A stretch of 24,796 nt of DNA from Acidobacteriota bacterium (GTDB taxonomy: Bacteria; Acidobacteriota; Terriglobia; Terriglobales; Acidobacteriaceae): assembly GCA_021809235.1 (NCBI GenBank), contig JAKBAG010000009.1, positions 1 to 24,796 on the forward strand, read 5' to 3'. Both the position numbers and the translations under genes were made by a program. This document shows, piece by piece, positions 16,535 to 23,307 of the stretch. Within the stretch, counting starts at the first letter, position 1, and each line of letters begins with the position of its first letter. The notes beneath the pieces are model-generated. The model was not told the origin of the DNA and did not search any database. It was given only the letters and a program-made list of their open reading frames with translations.

Positions 16535-18097
16535 ATGAGCACGAAAACTAATCGATTAGTTGATGCGCTGCGACGCGCGGCCATGCCGATCACGGCAGTG
16601 GCGGCGCTGGCTGCAACGCTGGGAGCAGCGGCGGCCTGGAGCCACTCCACGGATGTGCATGCAGCCAGTGCTGCGGTTTCGCCGATCAACGACAGCAGCG
16701 TCTCTGCCCTTGAGGCGCTGGATAATGCGGTGGAAGCGGTGGCAGCGCGGGTGACGCCGACGGTGGTCAATGTGTCGGTGACGGCTAGACCGAGCGAAGA
16801 CGAGCAGCAGCAGGGTGGACCGGGAATGCAGCAAGGGCAGTTGCCGCCGGGATTGCAGCAGTTCTTCTTTGGCGGACCGATGATGCCGCAGCAGCAGCAG
16901 AATCCGGTGGAGCATGCGGTGGGCAGCGGCGTGATCATCTCTCCGGACGGGTACATTCTGACCAACAATCATGTGGTGAACGGCGCGGTGAACATTCAGG
17001 TGACTCTGGATGACCGGCGGGTCTTTCCGGCAAAGCTGGTGGGTACAGACAAGCTGACCGATCTGGCAGTGCTGAAGATCAATGCCGCGCATCTGCCGTT
17101 TATCGGCTGGGGCAACTCGCAGAATCTGCACCCCGGACAGACAGTGCTGGCCTTTGGCAGTCCCTTTGGCTACTTCCGGTTTTCGGTGACGCGCGGAATC
17201 GTGAGCGCGCTGAATCGGCCCAATCCTTTCACGGACGATCCGCGGAAGCCGGGTGGCTTCATTCAGACCGATGCAGCTATTAATCCGGGCAACTCGGGTG
17301 GTCCGCTGGTGAACGCGCGCGGAGAACTAGTGGGCATCAACACCTTCATCATCTCCAACAGCGGCTCGTTTGCCGGTGCGGGATTCGCGATTCCATCCCA
17401 GATCGCAAAAGCTATCTCCGAGCAGATTATCGCGCATGGAACGGTGCATCATGGCTATCTCGGGATCTCGCTCAATGATGTGACACCGCAGAATGCCAGC
17501 TTCTTCAATCTGCCGGATGCAACCGGGGCTATCGTCAGCCAGGTGACGCCGTCATCGCCGGCATCGGAGGCGGGACTGAAGCAGGGCGATGTGATTCGGA
17601 TGATGAATGGCAACAGGATCGAGAACGGCAGCGCGCTGCAGGTGGCGGTGAGCGAACTGGCTCCGCGCACCAAAATTACGCTGGGGATCGTACGCGATGG
17701 CAAGTCGATGGAGATTCCTGTGATGGTCGGCGAGTACCACAAGAATGCCGAACTTGCCGACAACGAGGATGGCTCGACGCAGCACGGAGCACGACTTGGC
17801 GTGGCGGTGACGGACCTGACCTCGGACGTGCGTAGCCAGCTGAACCTGCCCGACGCCGTGCATGGCGTTGCAGTAGAGAACGTGAAGCCGGGCAGTCCGG
17901 CCGATGAGGCAGGGATTGCCCCCGGAGATGTGATTGTGCAGTTGAATCGCAAGCCGGTGACAACGGCACAAGCCTTTGCCGACGCGGTTCACGCGCTGCC
18001 AACCAACCAGGACGTACTGTTGCTGGTGTGGTCGCACGGTGGAACCACCTATCGCGTGCTGCAGCCTGCCAATAGTGTGCAGAACGGCAACCAATAA
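16535..18097 (+). CDS. HtrA/Deg-family periplasmic serine protease with two PDZ domains
   Basis: 520 residues, ATG 16535 with GAGGAGA upstream. An N-terminal hydrophobic segment (about 16-34, MPITAVAALAATLGAAAAW) is a signal peptide or anchor. A Gln-rich linker (EQQQGGPGMQQGQ...) follows, as in the variable LA loop of DegP. The S1C triad is His146 (LTNNHVV), Asp176 (LTDLAVLK) and Ser254 (NPGNSGGPL). PDZ1 spans about 305-400 and PDZ2 about 417-510, each with an LGVxVxD/ISLNDV-type start and a SPAxxAGxxxGDVI motif. These proteases degrade or refold damaged envelope proteins. The gene lies 84 nt downstream of the M56 gene on the same strand, and a BlaI-type palindrome covers codons 4-9, so it probably belongs to the BlaI regulon. 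I cannot separate DegP, DegQ and DegS-like roles; two PDZ domains argue against DegS. Confidence 0.94.
   Translation: MSTKTNRLVDALRRAAMPITAVAALAATLGAAAAWSHSTDVHAASAAVSPINDSSVSALEALDNAVEAVAARVTPTVVNVSVTARPSEDEQQQGGPGMQQGQLPPGLQQFFFGGPMMPQQQQNPVEHAVGSGVIISPDGYILTNNHVVNGAVNIQVTLDDRRVFPAKLVGTDKLTDLAVLKINAAHLPFIGWGNSQNLHPGQTVLAFGSPFGYFRFSVTRGIVSALNRPNPFTDDPRKPGGFIQTDAAINPGNSGGPLVNARGELVGINTFIISNSGSFAGAGFAIPSQIAKAISEQIIAHGTVHHGYLGISLNDVTPQNASFFNLPDATGAIVSQVTPSSPASEAGLKQGDVIRMMNGNRIENGSALQVAVSELAPRTKITLGIVRDGKSMEIPVMVGEYHKNAELADNEDGSTQHGARLGVAVTDLTSDVRSQLNLPDAVHGVAVENVKPGSPADEAGIAPGDVIVQLNRKPVTTAQAFADAVHALPTNQDVLLLVWSHGGTTYRVLQPANSVQNGNQ
16546..16561. promoter_or_regulatory. BlaI-type palindrome inside the start of the HtrA gene
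   Basis: AACTAATCGATTAGTT: a perfect 16-bp palindrome across codons 4-9 of the HtrA gene. It shares AACTAA-N4-TTAGTT and its exact length with the site before blaI (14284-14299). Being AT-rich in GC-rich coding sequence, it looks selected for. It could act as a roadblock or cover a promoter in the 84-nt gap, where I see no convincing -35/-10 pair. Confidence 0.6.
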
Positions 18098-18108
18098 CAG
18101 GCAGGAAA

Positions 18109-18145
18109 CAGAGAAGGTCGGATAGATCCGGCCTTCTCTGCTTTT
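18109..18145 (+). terminator. Strong Rho-independent terminator after the HtrA gene
   Basis: Arms CAGAGAAGGTCGGAT (18109-18123) and ATCCGGCCTTCTCTG (18126-18140) pair over about 13-15 bp with a single G-U wobble and a tiny loop, followed by CTTTT. It separates the HtrA gene from the convergent porin gene and may work in both directions. Confidence 0.85.
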
Positions 18146-18174
18146 GGACACGGACTGGATACGGTTGGCTTTGA

Positions 18175-19704
18175 TCAGAAGTCGATATGCGTGCGCACCG
18201 AGCCCACCCAGGCCGGTCCGCGATCCCGGTTGTAGCCCGGATTCTGAATGTGCTGGACGTCCACCGCGTAGAAGATGCCGCGCCAGGCGTGGCGATTATA
18301 GTAGCTTTCTACAATCGTTTCCCGACCATAGTTCAAATTGCCGTCGCCCAGCAGAAAGCCGAGTCCACCCAGCTTGAGATACTCCTGATGATCGCGCTTG
18401 ATGGCATTGGAAACCAGGGTCAGGCCGATCTTGTCGTTGGGCCGATGCCAGCGCCCTCCGTTGTAGTCGGCACCGAGGGCGATGGTCTGATCATCTTCGG
18501 TGTAAGCGTAGGATTCATGCTGCCCCTCATTCCAGCCAAAACGGGCGTAGGCGCGTAGATGGTCGGTGAGCGACTGCTGAGTGTTGAGGCCGAATCCGTA
18601 TTTGAGTGCGCCGAAGTGCTCATGCGCCGTGATGGTGGGTGTATTGTCGATGCCAGCGAGAAAGGCGTTGTTGGCCTCACGGTAGTCGCCCATGTGTGCG
18701 TGGTTGGCGTAAAAGAGAATGCGCGTCACACCTTCCTGGTGGGCGAGCCATCCGTGCCGCAATTCGAACTCGCCATTCTGCCCGTTGGCGCGGCTGAAGG
18801 CCCAGTCAAGATCAATGCCGTTGGCCACGACAGGCATGGCGAAGATGCCGTAGCGCAGGCTCCAGATGCGATCGTCATATTCGATGAGTCCGCCAGTGGT
18901 ATAGCCGCGGGTGTCAGCAGCGTAGTCCCAGGCGCCGTTGTTGTCGACGGTCCAGTTCATGAACTGCAGATGGCTGTCAGAGCCAACCTCGTTGATGTCG
19001 AAGAAGTCCGGGAGGGTGAATTTGCCGATGCGTATCTCGATTCGCCGCACTGGAACCTGGGGAGCCAGTGCGAAGGGACCGACCGGCTGGGGGATGGTCT
19101 GCTGCGAAAGTCCCAGGGTCTGGTGAATCTCATAGCGTGCCATGTAGGGTACCGAGCTCAGGTTGGGGTTGCGGACAACATCGAGATTGGTAAATCCGGC
19201 CAGCCCCAAAGCTTCGCTGAGACCGCGCCCACCTGCACTTTCCATGTCAAAAATAAGGTCGGTATTCCAGCGCACAGAGCGGTCCATCCGTGCTGCAGCG
19301 AAGAGGGTGCCGAGCAGGGATGTTTTGTATTCCGCTGAGTTGCGGAAGCTGTTTGGACCCTGATACAGAGAGTGGAAGGGAATTCGTCCCTGATAGATGA
19401 TATTGGCCTGCCCGCTAAGCCACCACCGGGCGTGATCGGGATGCATAAATTCGGTAACGAGGCTGCTGTCCTCGGCCATGCTGGCATCACTCTGCCGCTG
19501 GGGCAGCACGGGCGCTGCGGCGAAAGCGAGCGGCGCCACGATCCGGAGAGAGGATTCCGAGTCGGCGAGCTGCAGATGGGAGGCAGGGGCGGTGGGAAGT
19601 TGCTGGGCTGGGAACTGCTGGGCTGCGACCGTGGGTAGAAGCAGAATGGCAAAGAGCACCGGACTGTACAGCAGAAGGCGCAGAATGGCTTGCTTGGGGA
19701 CCAT
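18175..19704 (-). CDS. OprB-like (carbohydrate-selective/MnoP-like) outer-membrane porin
   Basis: 509 residues from ATG 19704 with CGGAG about eight bases upstream. A clear signal peptide (LRLLLYSPVLFAILLLPTVAA-QQ) opens the protein. The rest is aromatic, beta-rich and ends in RTHIDF, a C-terminal Phe typical of outer-membrane barrels. Stretches such as WWLSGQANIIYQ, WNTDLIFDMESAGGRGLSEALGLAGFTN, GKFTLPDFFDIN and NWTVDNNGAWDYAADTRGYT fit the OprB carbohydrate-porin family as found in Acidobacteriota and Proteobacteria. Members of this family include MnoP, a manganese-selective porin of Bradyrhizobium. The gene is divergent from an RcnR-type metal repressor, and its promoter spacer is filled with a candidate operator, so metal uptake is more likely here than sugar uptake; that is inference. 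The frame runs back to 20556, but those 284 residues overlap the repressor gene and are not coding. Confidence 0.87.
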   Translation of the reverse strand: MVPKQAILRLLLYSPVLFAILLLPTVAAQQFPAQQLPTAPASHLQLADSESSLRIVAPLAFAAAPVLPQRQSDASMAEDSSLVTEFMHPDHARWWLSGQANIIYQGRIPFHSLYQGPNSFRNSAEYKTSLLGTLFAAARMDRSVRWNTDLIFDMESAGGRGLSEALGLAGFTNLDVVRNPNLSSVPYMARYEIHQTLGLSQQTIPQPVGPFALAPQVPVRRIEIRIGKFTLPDFFDINEVGSDSHLQFMNWTVDNNGAWDYAADTRGYTTGGLIEYDDRIWSLRYGIFAMPVVANGIDLDWAFSRANGQNGEFELRHGWLAHQEGVTRILFYANHAHMGDYREANNAFLAGIDNTPTITAHEHFGALKYGFGLNTQQSLTDHLRAYARFGWNEGQHESYAYTEDDQTIALGADYNGGRWHRPNDKIGLTLVSNAIKRDHQEYLKLGGLGFLLGDGNLNYGRETIVESYYNRHAWRGIFYAVDVQHIQNPGYNRDRGPAWVGSVRTHIDF

Positions 19705-19741
19705 GGCTTGACTCCGGTGCAGTTTTGGAGAAGGATGAGAT

Positions 19742-19782
19742 ATACCCGGTATAGGTATATATACCATACCGGGTGTGGGTAT
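19742..19782. promoter_or_regulatory. Clustered ATACC/GGTAT operators in the porin-repressor intergenic region
   Basis: Three nested dyads: ATACCCGGTAT (19742-19752), GGTATATATACC (19754-19765, perfect palindrome) and ATACCGGGTGTGGGTAT (19766-19782, ATACC-N7-GGTAT). In addition, ACCCGGTAT (19744-19752) and ATACCGGGT (19766-19774) form outer 9-bp arms. G/C-tracts flanked by ATAC/GTAT are the known style of CsoR/RcnR/FrmR operators. The cluster ends 27 nt before the repressor ATG, so autoregulation plus control of the porin is likely. Confidence 0.72.
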
Positions 19783-19786
19783 GCAA
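19758..19786 (-). promoter_or_regulatory. Porin promoter on the minus strand
   Basis: Read on the minus strand: -35 TTGCAT (19786-19781), a 17-nt spacer, -10 TATATA (19763-19758) with an extended TG just upstream. The spacer coincides with the ATACC-N7-GGTAT dyad, so bound repressor would block RNA polymerase directly. The predicted leader is about 47 nt. Confidence 0.62.
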
Positions 19787-19809
19787 TCATGTGGGAGTGG
19801 GGAGGCGGC

Positions 19810-20184
19810 ATGGCGCAAAACAGGACGACGCGGGGTGGAAGCGAAATTGGTATCCAGCCATCCAGGGGCAAGCAGCAGAAGAGTCGCACCGGGGCGAAGT
19901 TGCCGGCTATGGCTGCCGCTGTGAGTCATGGCACGGAACTGTTGGAGCAGCGGCTGAACAAGGTGAAAGGGCAGTTGGAGGCCGTGGAACGGGCATTGCG
20001 CGATGGCCGCCAGTGCCGCGACCAGTTGATGCTGCTGGCTGCCGTGCGTGGAGGTGTGAATGCGCTGATGGCCGCAGTGCTGGAAACGCATATTCGGGAC
20101 CACATGACAGAGGAAGGGCGACAGAGAATTGCGCCGGACCTGGCCGAGGATCTGCTGCAACTGGTTCGTACCTACCTGAAGTAA
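19810..20184 (+). CDS. CsoR/RcnR-family metal-sensing repressor, RcnR-like ligand set
   Basis: 124 residues from ATG 19810 (GGGAGG four bases upstream). The all-helical DUF156 core spans about 39-124: EQRLNKVKGQLEAVERAL, GRQCRDQLMLLAAVRGGVNALMAAVLETHIRDHM. Compared with E. coli RcnR, Cys69, His94 and His98 have exactly the spacing of Cys35, His60 and His64. His40, in SHG just before the first helix, could stand in for His3, though it sits three residues closer to the core. CsoR (Cu) has Cys, and FrmR Glu, at the last position, so Ni/Co sensing is the best guess. RcnR-type proteins leave DNA when metal binds. A basic 38-residue extension precedes the core; the internal ATG 19909 would remove it and give a normal-length protein but lacks a Shine-Dalgarno. 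Confidence 0.88.
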   Translation: MAQNRTTRGGSEIGIQPSRGKQQKSRTGAKLPAMAAAVSHGTELLEQRLNKVKGQLEAVERALRDGRQCRDQLMLLAAVRGGVNALMAAVLETHIRDHMTEEGRQRIAPDLAEDLLQLVRTYLK

Positions 20185-20368
20185 GTCGCTGCTCTGCTTA
20201 TGGGCAAAGGCGCTGGCGGCAGTGTAACGAGATGCAGAGCCGAAGGCTTGAATAGTGGATAAATCGCGTAAGCAGACCGATCGTGTCCGCTCTGTGGTGG
20301 ATTCTGCGAACGGTAATGTTGTACAGCTATAAGGCATTTGACTGTGTGAATAAAAAACCGATCTATTT
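20185..20368. other. Intergenic region between the RcnR-like gene and the B12 leader promoter
   Basis: 184 bases with no credible gene and no clear terminator for the repressor gene. TTTGACT occurs at 20337-20343 and again at 20368-20374; only the second has a well-spaced -10 box. Confidence 0.6.
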
Positions 20369-20397
20369 TTGACTTCGCCAGATACGGCTCGTATTCT
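20369..20397 (+). promoter_or_regulatory. Sigma70-type promoter of the cobalamin-riboswitch leader
   Basis: -35 TTGACT (20369-20374), a 17-nt spacer and -10 TATTCT (20392-20397). Transcription would begin near 20404 and make a leader of about 315 nt that contains the whole riboswitch. Confidence 0.65.
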
Positions 20398-20438
20398 GGG
20401 CAAACGAAGACAACGGAACAGGAAGTACGCAAGCCGCT

Positions 20439-20668
20439 GGTCGAAGACGTTCCGCTTCGACAGACATCCACTGTGGGGCCTGTGAACAGGCCCTGGCCAC
20501 CAGGATGCACGGGAAGGCGGTGAAACTCCGCCACTGCCCCGCAACTGTAAGCGCATGCACCCTTTGCAGCCGGAAATGTGGCTGCGACCAGGGTGGATTC
20601 TTCATCCATAGACAGCCACTGGAGATTCCGGGAAGGCGATGAAGGGTTGAGGCGCGAGTCAGGAGACC
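20439..20668 (+). ncRNA. Cobalamin (AdoCbl-type) riboswitch
   Basis: The conserved parts occur in order: GGGAAGGCGGTGAAACTCCG (from 20511), GCCCCGCAACTGTAAGC (20536-20552), GCCACTGG (20615-20622), GGGAAGGC (20630-20637) and the B12-box end GAGTCAGGAGACC (20656-20668). A peripheral hairpin GGCCTGT/ACAGGCC lies near 20477-20492. These match the cobalamin riboswitch (RF00174-type) consensus. The 3' edge is firm. The 5' edge is set at GGTC (20439), which can pair with the terminal GACC, and is uncertain by tens of bases. Binding of coenzyme B12 normally lowers expression of the downstream gene, here a BtuB-like receptor. Confidence 0.93.
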
Positions 20669-20691
20669 GATTCTGGAGGAATCCAACGCTA

Positions 20692-20717
20692 CCGTTCCGA
20701 GGGGAACGGAAGGAGAG
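20692..20717 (+). promoter_or_regulatory. Expression-platform hairpin next to the Shine-Dalgarno
   Basis: CCGTTCC (20692-20698) and GGAACGG (20703-20709) form a perfect 7-bp stem with a GAGG loop, directly before the AGGAGAG ribosome site (20711-20717) and the ATG at 20720. There is no T-run, so control is probably at translation rather than termination. A free hairpin leaves the ribosome site open; the competing pairing is not resolved by eye. Confidence 0.5.
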
Positions 20718-20719
20718 CC

Positions 20720-23242
20720 ATGTTGACCTTTTGCGGGCGGATTCGCCTGTTGCTTTTTCCATTGGCATTATTGAGTGCGGGCCTGTTTTGCAGGGCCGCG
20801 GTGATTCGTGGCACGGTGCGGGATACGACGGGTGCGACGATTCAGGGGGCGTCGATCCTGCTGGAGCGCGACGGGCAGATTGTACGTCGCACCCGTTCGC
20901 AGTCAGACGGCACCTTCCAGTTTGTCACCGGACAAAGTGGTCGATTTACGCTGGTAATTTTGGCCAGCTCCTTTCGCCAGTTAAATGTGCCGGAATTCTA
21001 TGCCGGGCGGACGGACAGCGTGGAACGCACGCTGATCCTGGAGCCGCAGTGGGTTCATGAATCGATTGTGGTGACGGCCACCGGCACGCCCACGCCGCAG
21101 GACGAGACAAGCGAACCCACCGCGGTGCTGACGCCGACGGATTTGGACCGGCAGCAGGATTTTGTGGATGCGCTGCGCATTGAACCGGGAGTGATGGTGG
21201 TACAGGAGGGGCAGCGCGGGGCGCAGACGTCGCTTTTCCTGCGTGGCGGCGACTCCAATGCGGGATTGACTCTGTTGGATGGCGTACCGATCGATGAGAT
21301 CGGGGGTATCTTCGACTTTGGCAACCTGGGGACCACAGGAATTCAAAGCGTGGAGACCTATCGCGGACCCGACAGCAACCTCTATGGCGCTGATGCCGCA
21401 TCGGGTGTGGTGAGTTTCCAGACGAAGGAGGGATTCACCAGCACTCCCACGGTGACCTACCGCGGAGATGCGGGCAACTTCAACACCTTCCGCAATGAAC
21501 TGGAGCTGGCCGGTAGTCATAACCGGCTGGATTATTACGGCGCGTATTCCTGGCTGCAGACGGCGAATGCACTGCCGATGGACCAGTACCATGAGGGCGC
21601 TGCGGCGGGGAATATCGGATGGCAGCCGACAGCGAATCTGGCTCTGCGTGGAACGGCGCATTACATTGTTTCGGCAGTAGGCGTGCCCAACGCCTGGAAC
21701 TTTTATTTCATTCCGGACGATCGCAAGCAAAGCGACCAGAACCTGTACGTGGCCGGAAGCGTGGACTACCAGATGACTCCGGACTTTCACAACCGGGTGA
21801 CGTATGGTGCTACCCGCAAGCGGGAGCAGTCCCGGCAGTGGTATCCGGCGGGAATCTGTGTGCCGGTGAACACATGCAACCTTGCGTATCCGAGTGCAGG
21901 CAACTACTACGGCGAGGATGTAACCATTCGCGGCGCGAATGGTTATCAGGTGGTAGGTCAGGCGCTGCTGAATTATTCAACGGGGAATGGATCGGTCTAT
22001 CCGAACCGGCTGGATCTGGTTTCGAATCGCGACCAGCTGCAGTATGAAGGCGATTACCATGTGACGCCGCACATCACCGCGCTGGTTGGCTTCCATTACG
22101 AGAATGAGCGGGGCGTAGAGCGTGAGCCGGTCTATGCGCTCAACGACCAGGTGGAGCGCAACAACTACGACTATCTGGCAGAGCTGACGGGTGATATTCA
22201 CAGCCGGTTTTTCTATACCCTTGGCGGCAGTCTGGAGCGGTACCAGCTTTTTGGCACGCAGGTGACTCCGCGCTTCGGGCTCAGCTATTACCTGATTCGC
22301 CCGCGTCATGGGGTCTTCAATGGCACGCGCTTGAACTTCGACTTTGCCGAAGGCGTGCGCGAGCCCACGGTGGCCGACCAGTCTGGTTCGCTCTACACAT
22401 TTCTGCAGGCCAACGGCGGGGCGGCGACGATTGCCTCGCTGCACATTCCGCAACTGCAGGCGCCAACCTCCCGTACCTGGCAGGGAGGTCTGGAGCAGGG
22501 ATTACTGGGCGAGCGCATGTTCTTCCACCTGAATCTGTTTCACAACGAGTTTGGGCGACAGATTGAGACAGTGGGCGTGGGATTGATTCCGCAACTGCTG
22601 CCGGGGCTGAGCGCAGCGCAGCAGCAGCAGTTGGAGGCAACTCTGAACAATGATGGAGCCTTCTCGCTGACAGTGAACTCGGAGGCCTTTCGCGCGATGG
22701 GCGTGGAGGCAACCGTGGATGGCGGCGTGGGTCGCGGCTTCCGCTACAAGGCTGGATACACGTATCTGGATGCGGTGGTGCAGCGATCCTTCAGCAGTGA
22801 CAATCAGGCACTGCTGGGCGGGACAGAGCCGACGCTGAACGGAATTCCCATCGGGATCTATTCGCCGCTGGTGGGTGCTCGCCCATTCCGGCGGCCGCCG
22901 CACTCCGGCTATGCATCGGTTGGCTATGCCGGCAAGCGATGGACCGTGTTAGGAACCGGTGCCTTTGCCAGTCGCAGCGATGATTCCACATTCCTGGGCT
23001 ACATGGACATCAACCAGGGAAATTCGCTGCTGCTGCCGAATCGCAACCTGGATTTCGGCTACGCCAATCTGGATCTGGGCGGTAGCTTTCAACTGTTGGA
23101 GCACCTGGCGCTCTATGGGCAGGCAGAGAATCTGCTCAGCGATCAGCACATGGCTCCCATCGGGTATCCCAGCCTACCGTTTACCATCCGGCTGGGGCTG
23201 CGGCTGGCGCTTGGCAAGCAGTCTGCGATACCGCTGCACTGA
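20720..23242 (+). CDS. BtuB-like TonB-dependent outer-membrane receptor, probably for corrinoids
   Basis: 840 residues, ATG 20720. A signal peptide (LLLFPLALLSAGLFCRA) is followed by a carboxypeptidase-regulatory-like domain (about 27-108, IRGTVRDTTGATIQGASILLERDG). Then come a Ton-box-like segment at 114-122 (ESIVVTATG; compare DTLVVTA in BtuB), the plug (about 130-235: DFVDALRIEPGVMVVQ, RGGDSNAGLTLLDGVPIDEIGG, IQSVETYRGPDSNLYGADAASGVVSFQT) and a beta-barrel ending FTIRLGLRLALG plus a short tail. Position under a cobalamin riboswitch is the main reason to assign vitamin B12 or its precursors as substrate; such receptors move them into the periplasm using TonB energy. It is longer than E. coli BtuB (614 residues) because of the extra N-terminal domain and longer barrel loops. 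No btuCD/F or cobalamin synthesis gene follows, and the next gene is convergent. Confidence 0.9.
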   Translation: MLTFCGRIRLLLFPLALLSAGLFCRAAVIRGTVRDTTGATIQGASILLERDGQIVRRTRSQSDGTFQFVTGQSGRFTLVILASSFRQLNVPEFYAGRTDSVERTLILEPQWVHESIVVTATGTPTPQDETSEPTAVLTPTDLDRQQDFVDALRIEPGVMVVQEGQRGAQTSLFLRGGDSNAGLTLLDGVPIDEIGGIFDFGNLGTTGIQSVETYRGPDSNLYGADAASGVVSFQTKEGFTSTPTVTYRGDAGNFNTFRNELELAGSHNRLDYYGAYSWLQTANALPMDQYHEGAAAGNIGWQPTANLALRGTAHYIVSAVGVPNAWNFYFIPDDRKQSDQNLYVAGSVDYQMTPDFHNRVTYGATRKREQSRQWYPAGICVPVNTCNLAYPSAGNYYGEDVTIRGANGYQVVGQALLNYSTGNGSVYPNRLDLVSNRDQLQYEGDYHVTPHITALVGFHYENERGVEREPVYALNDQVERNNYDYLAELTGDIHSRFFYTLGGSLERYQLFGTQVTPRFGLSYYLIRPRHGVFNGTRLNFDFAEGVREPTVADQSGSLYTFLQANGGAATIASLHIPQLQAPTSRTWQGGLEQGLLGERMFFHLNLFHNEFGRQIETVGVGLIPQLLPGLSAAQQQQLEATLNNDGAFSLTVNSEAFRAMGVEATVDGGVGRGFRYKAGYTYLDAVVQRSFSSDNQALLGGTEPTLNGIPIGIYSPLVGARPFRRPPHSGYASVGYAGKRWTVLGTGAFASRSDDSTFLGYMDINQGNSLLLPNRNLDFGYANLDLGGSFQLLEHLALYGQAENLLSDQHMAPIGYPSLPFTIRLGLRLALGKQSAIPLH

Positions 23243-23255
23243 GGAGGCGCTGCTG

Positions 23256-23296
23256 GTAGGCTGCACCGGTTGTGCAGCCTGCGCGGTCCTTCTTTT
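23256..23296 (+). terminator. Terminator-like hairpin between convergent genes
   Basis: AGGCTGCAC (23258-23266) and GTGCAGCCT (23272-23280) form a perfect 9-bp stem with a CGGTT loop, extendable by two pairs. A loose T-rich stretch (23287-23296) follows. It could serve the BtuB-like gene on the plus strand; the T-run is imperfect. Confidence 0.6.
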
Positions 23297-23307
23297 CGGC
23301 GGAGTCT

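Noticed and set aside
19741..19782. Tandem microsatellite or CRISPR-like repeat of GGTAT/ATACC units
   Set aside because: The units are inverted and nested, not direct repeats with spacers, and lie exactly in a divergent promoter, so an operator cluster explains them better.
14175..20194. The shared string TAAGTCGCTG after the stop of two genes (14176 and 20182) as a repeat element
   Set aside because: Only about ten bases match, including the stop codon, and the flanks differ; chance is enough.
19705..20556. N-terminal extension of the porin frame by 284 residues to 20556
   Set aside because: It would overlap the RcnR-like gene, the operator region and the B12 riboswitch. The added sequence has no fold-like character, and the true signal peptide starts at the ATG at 19704.
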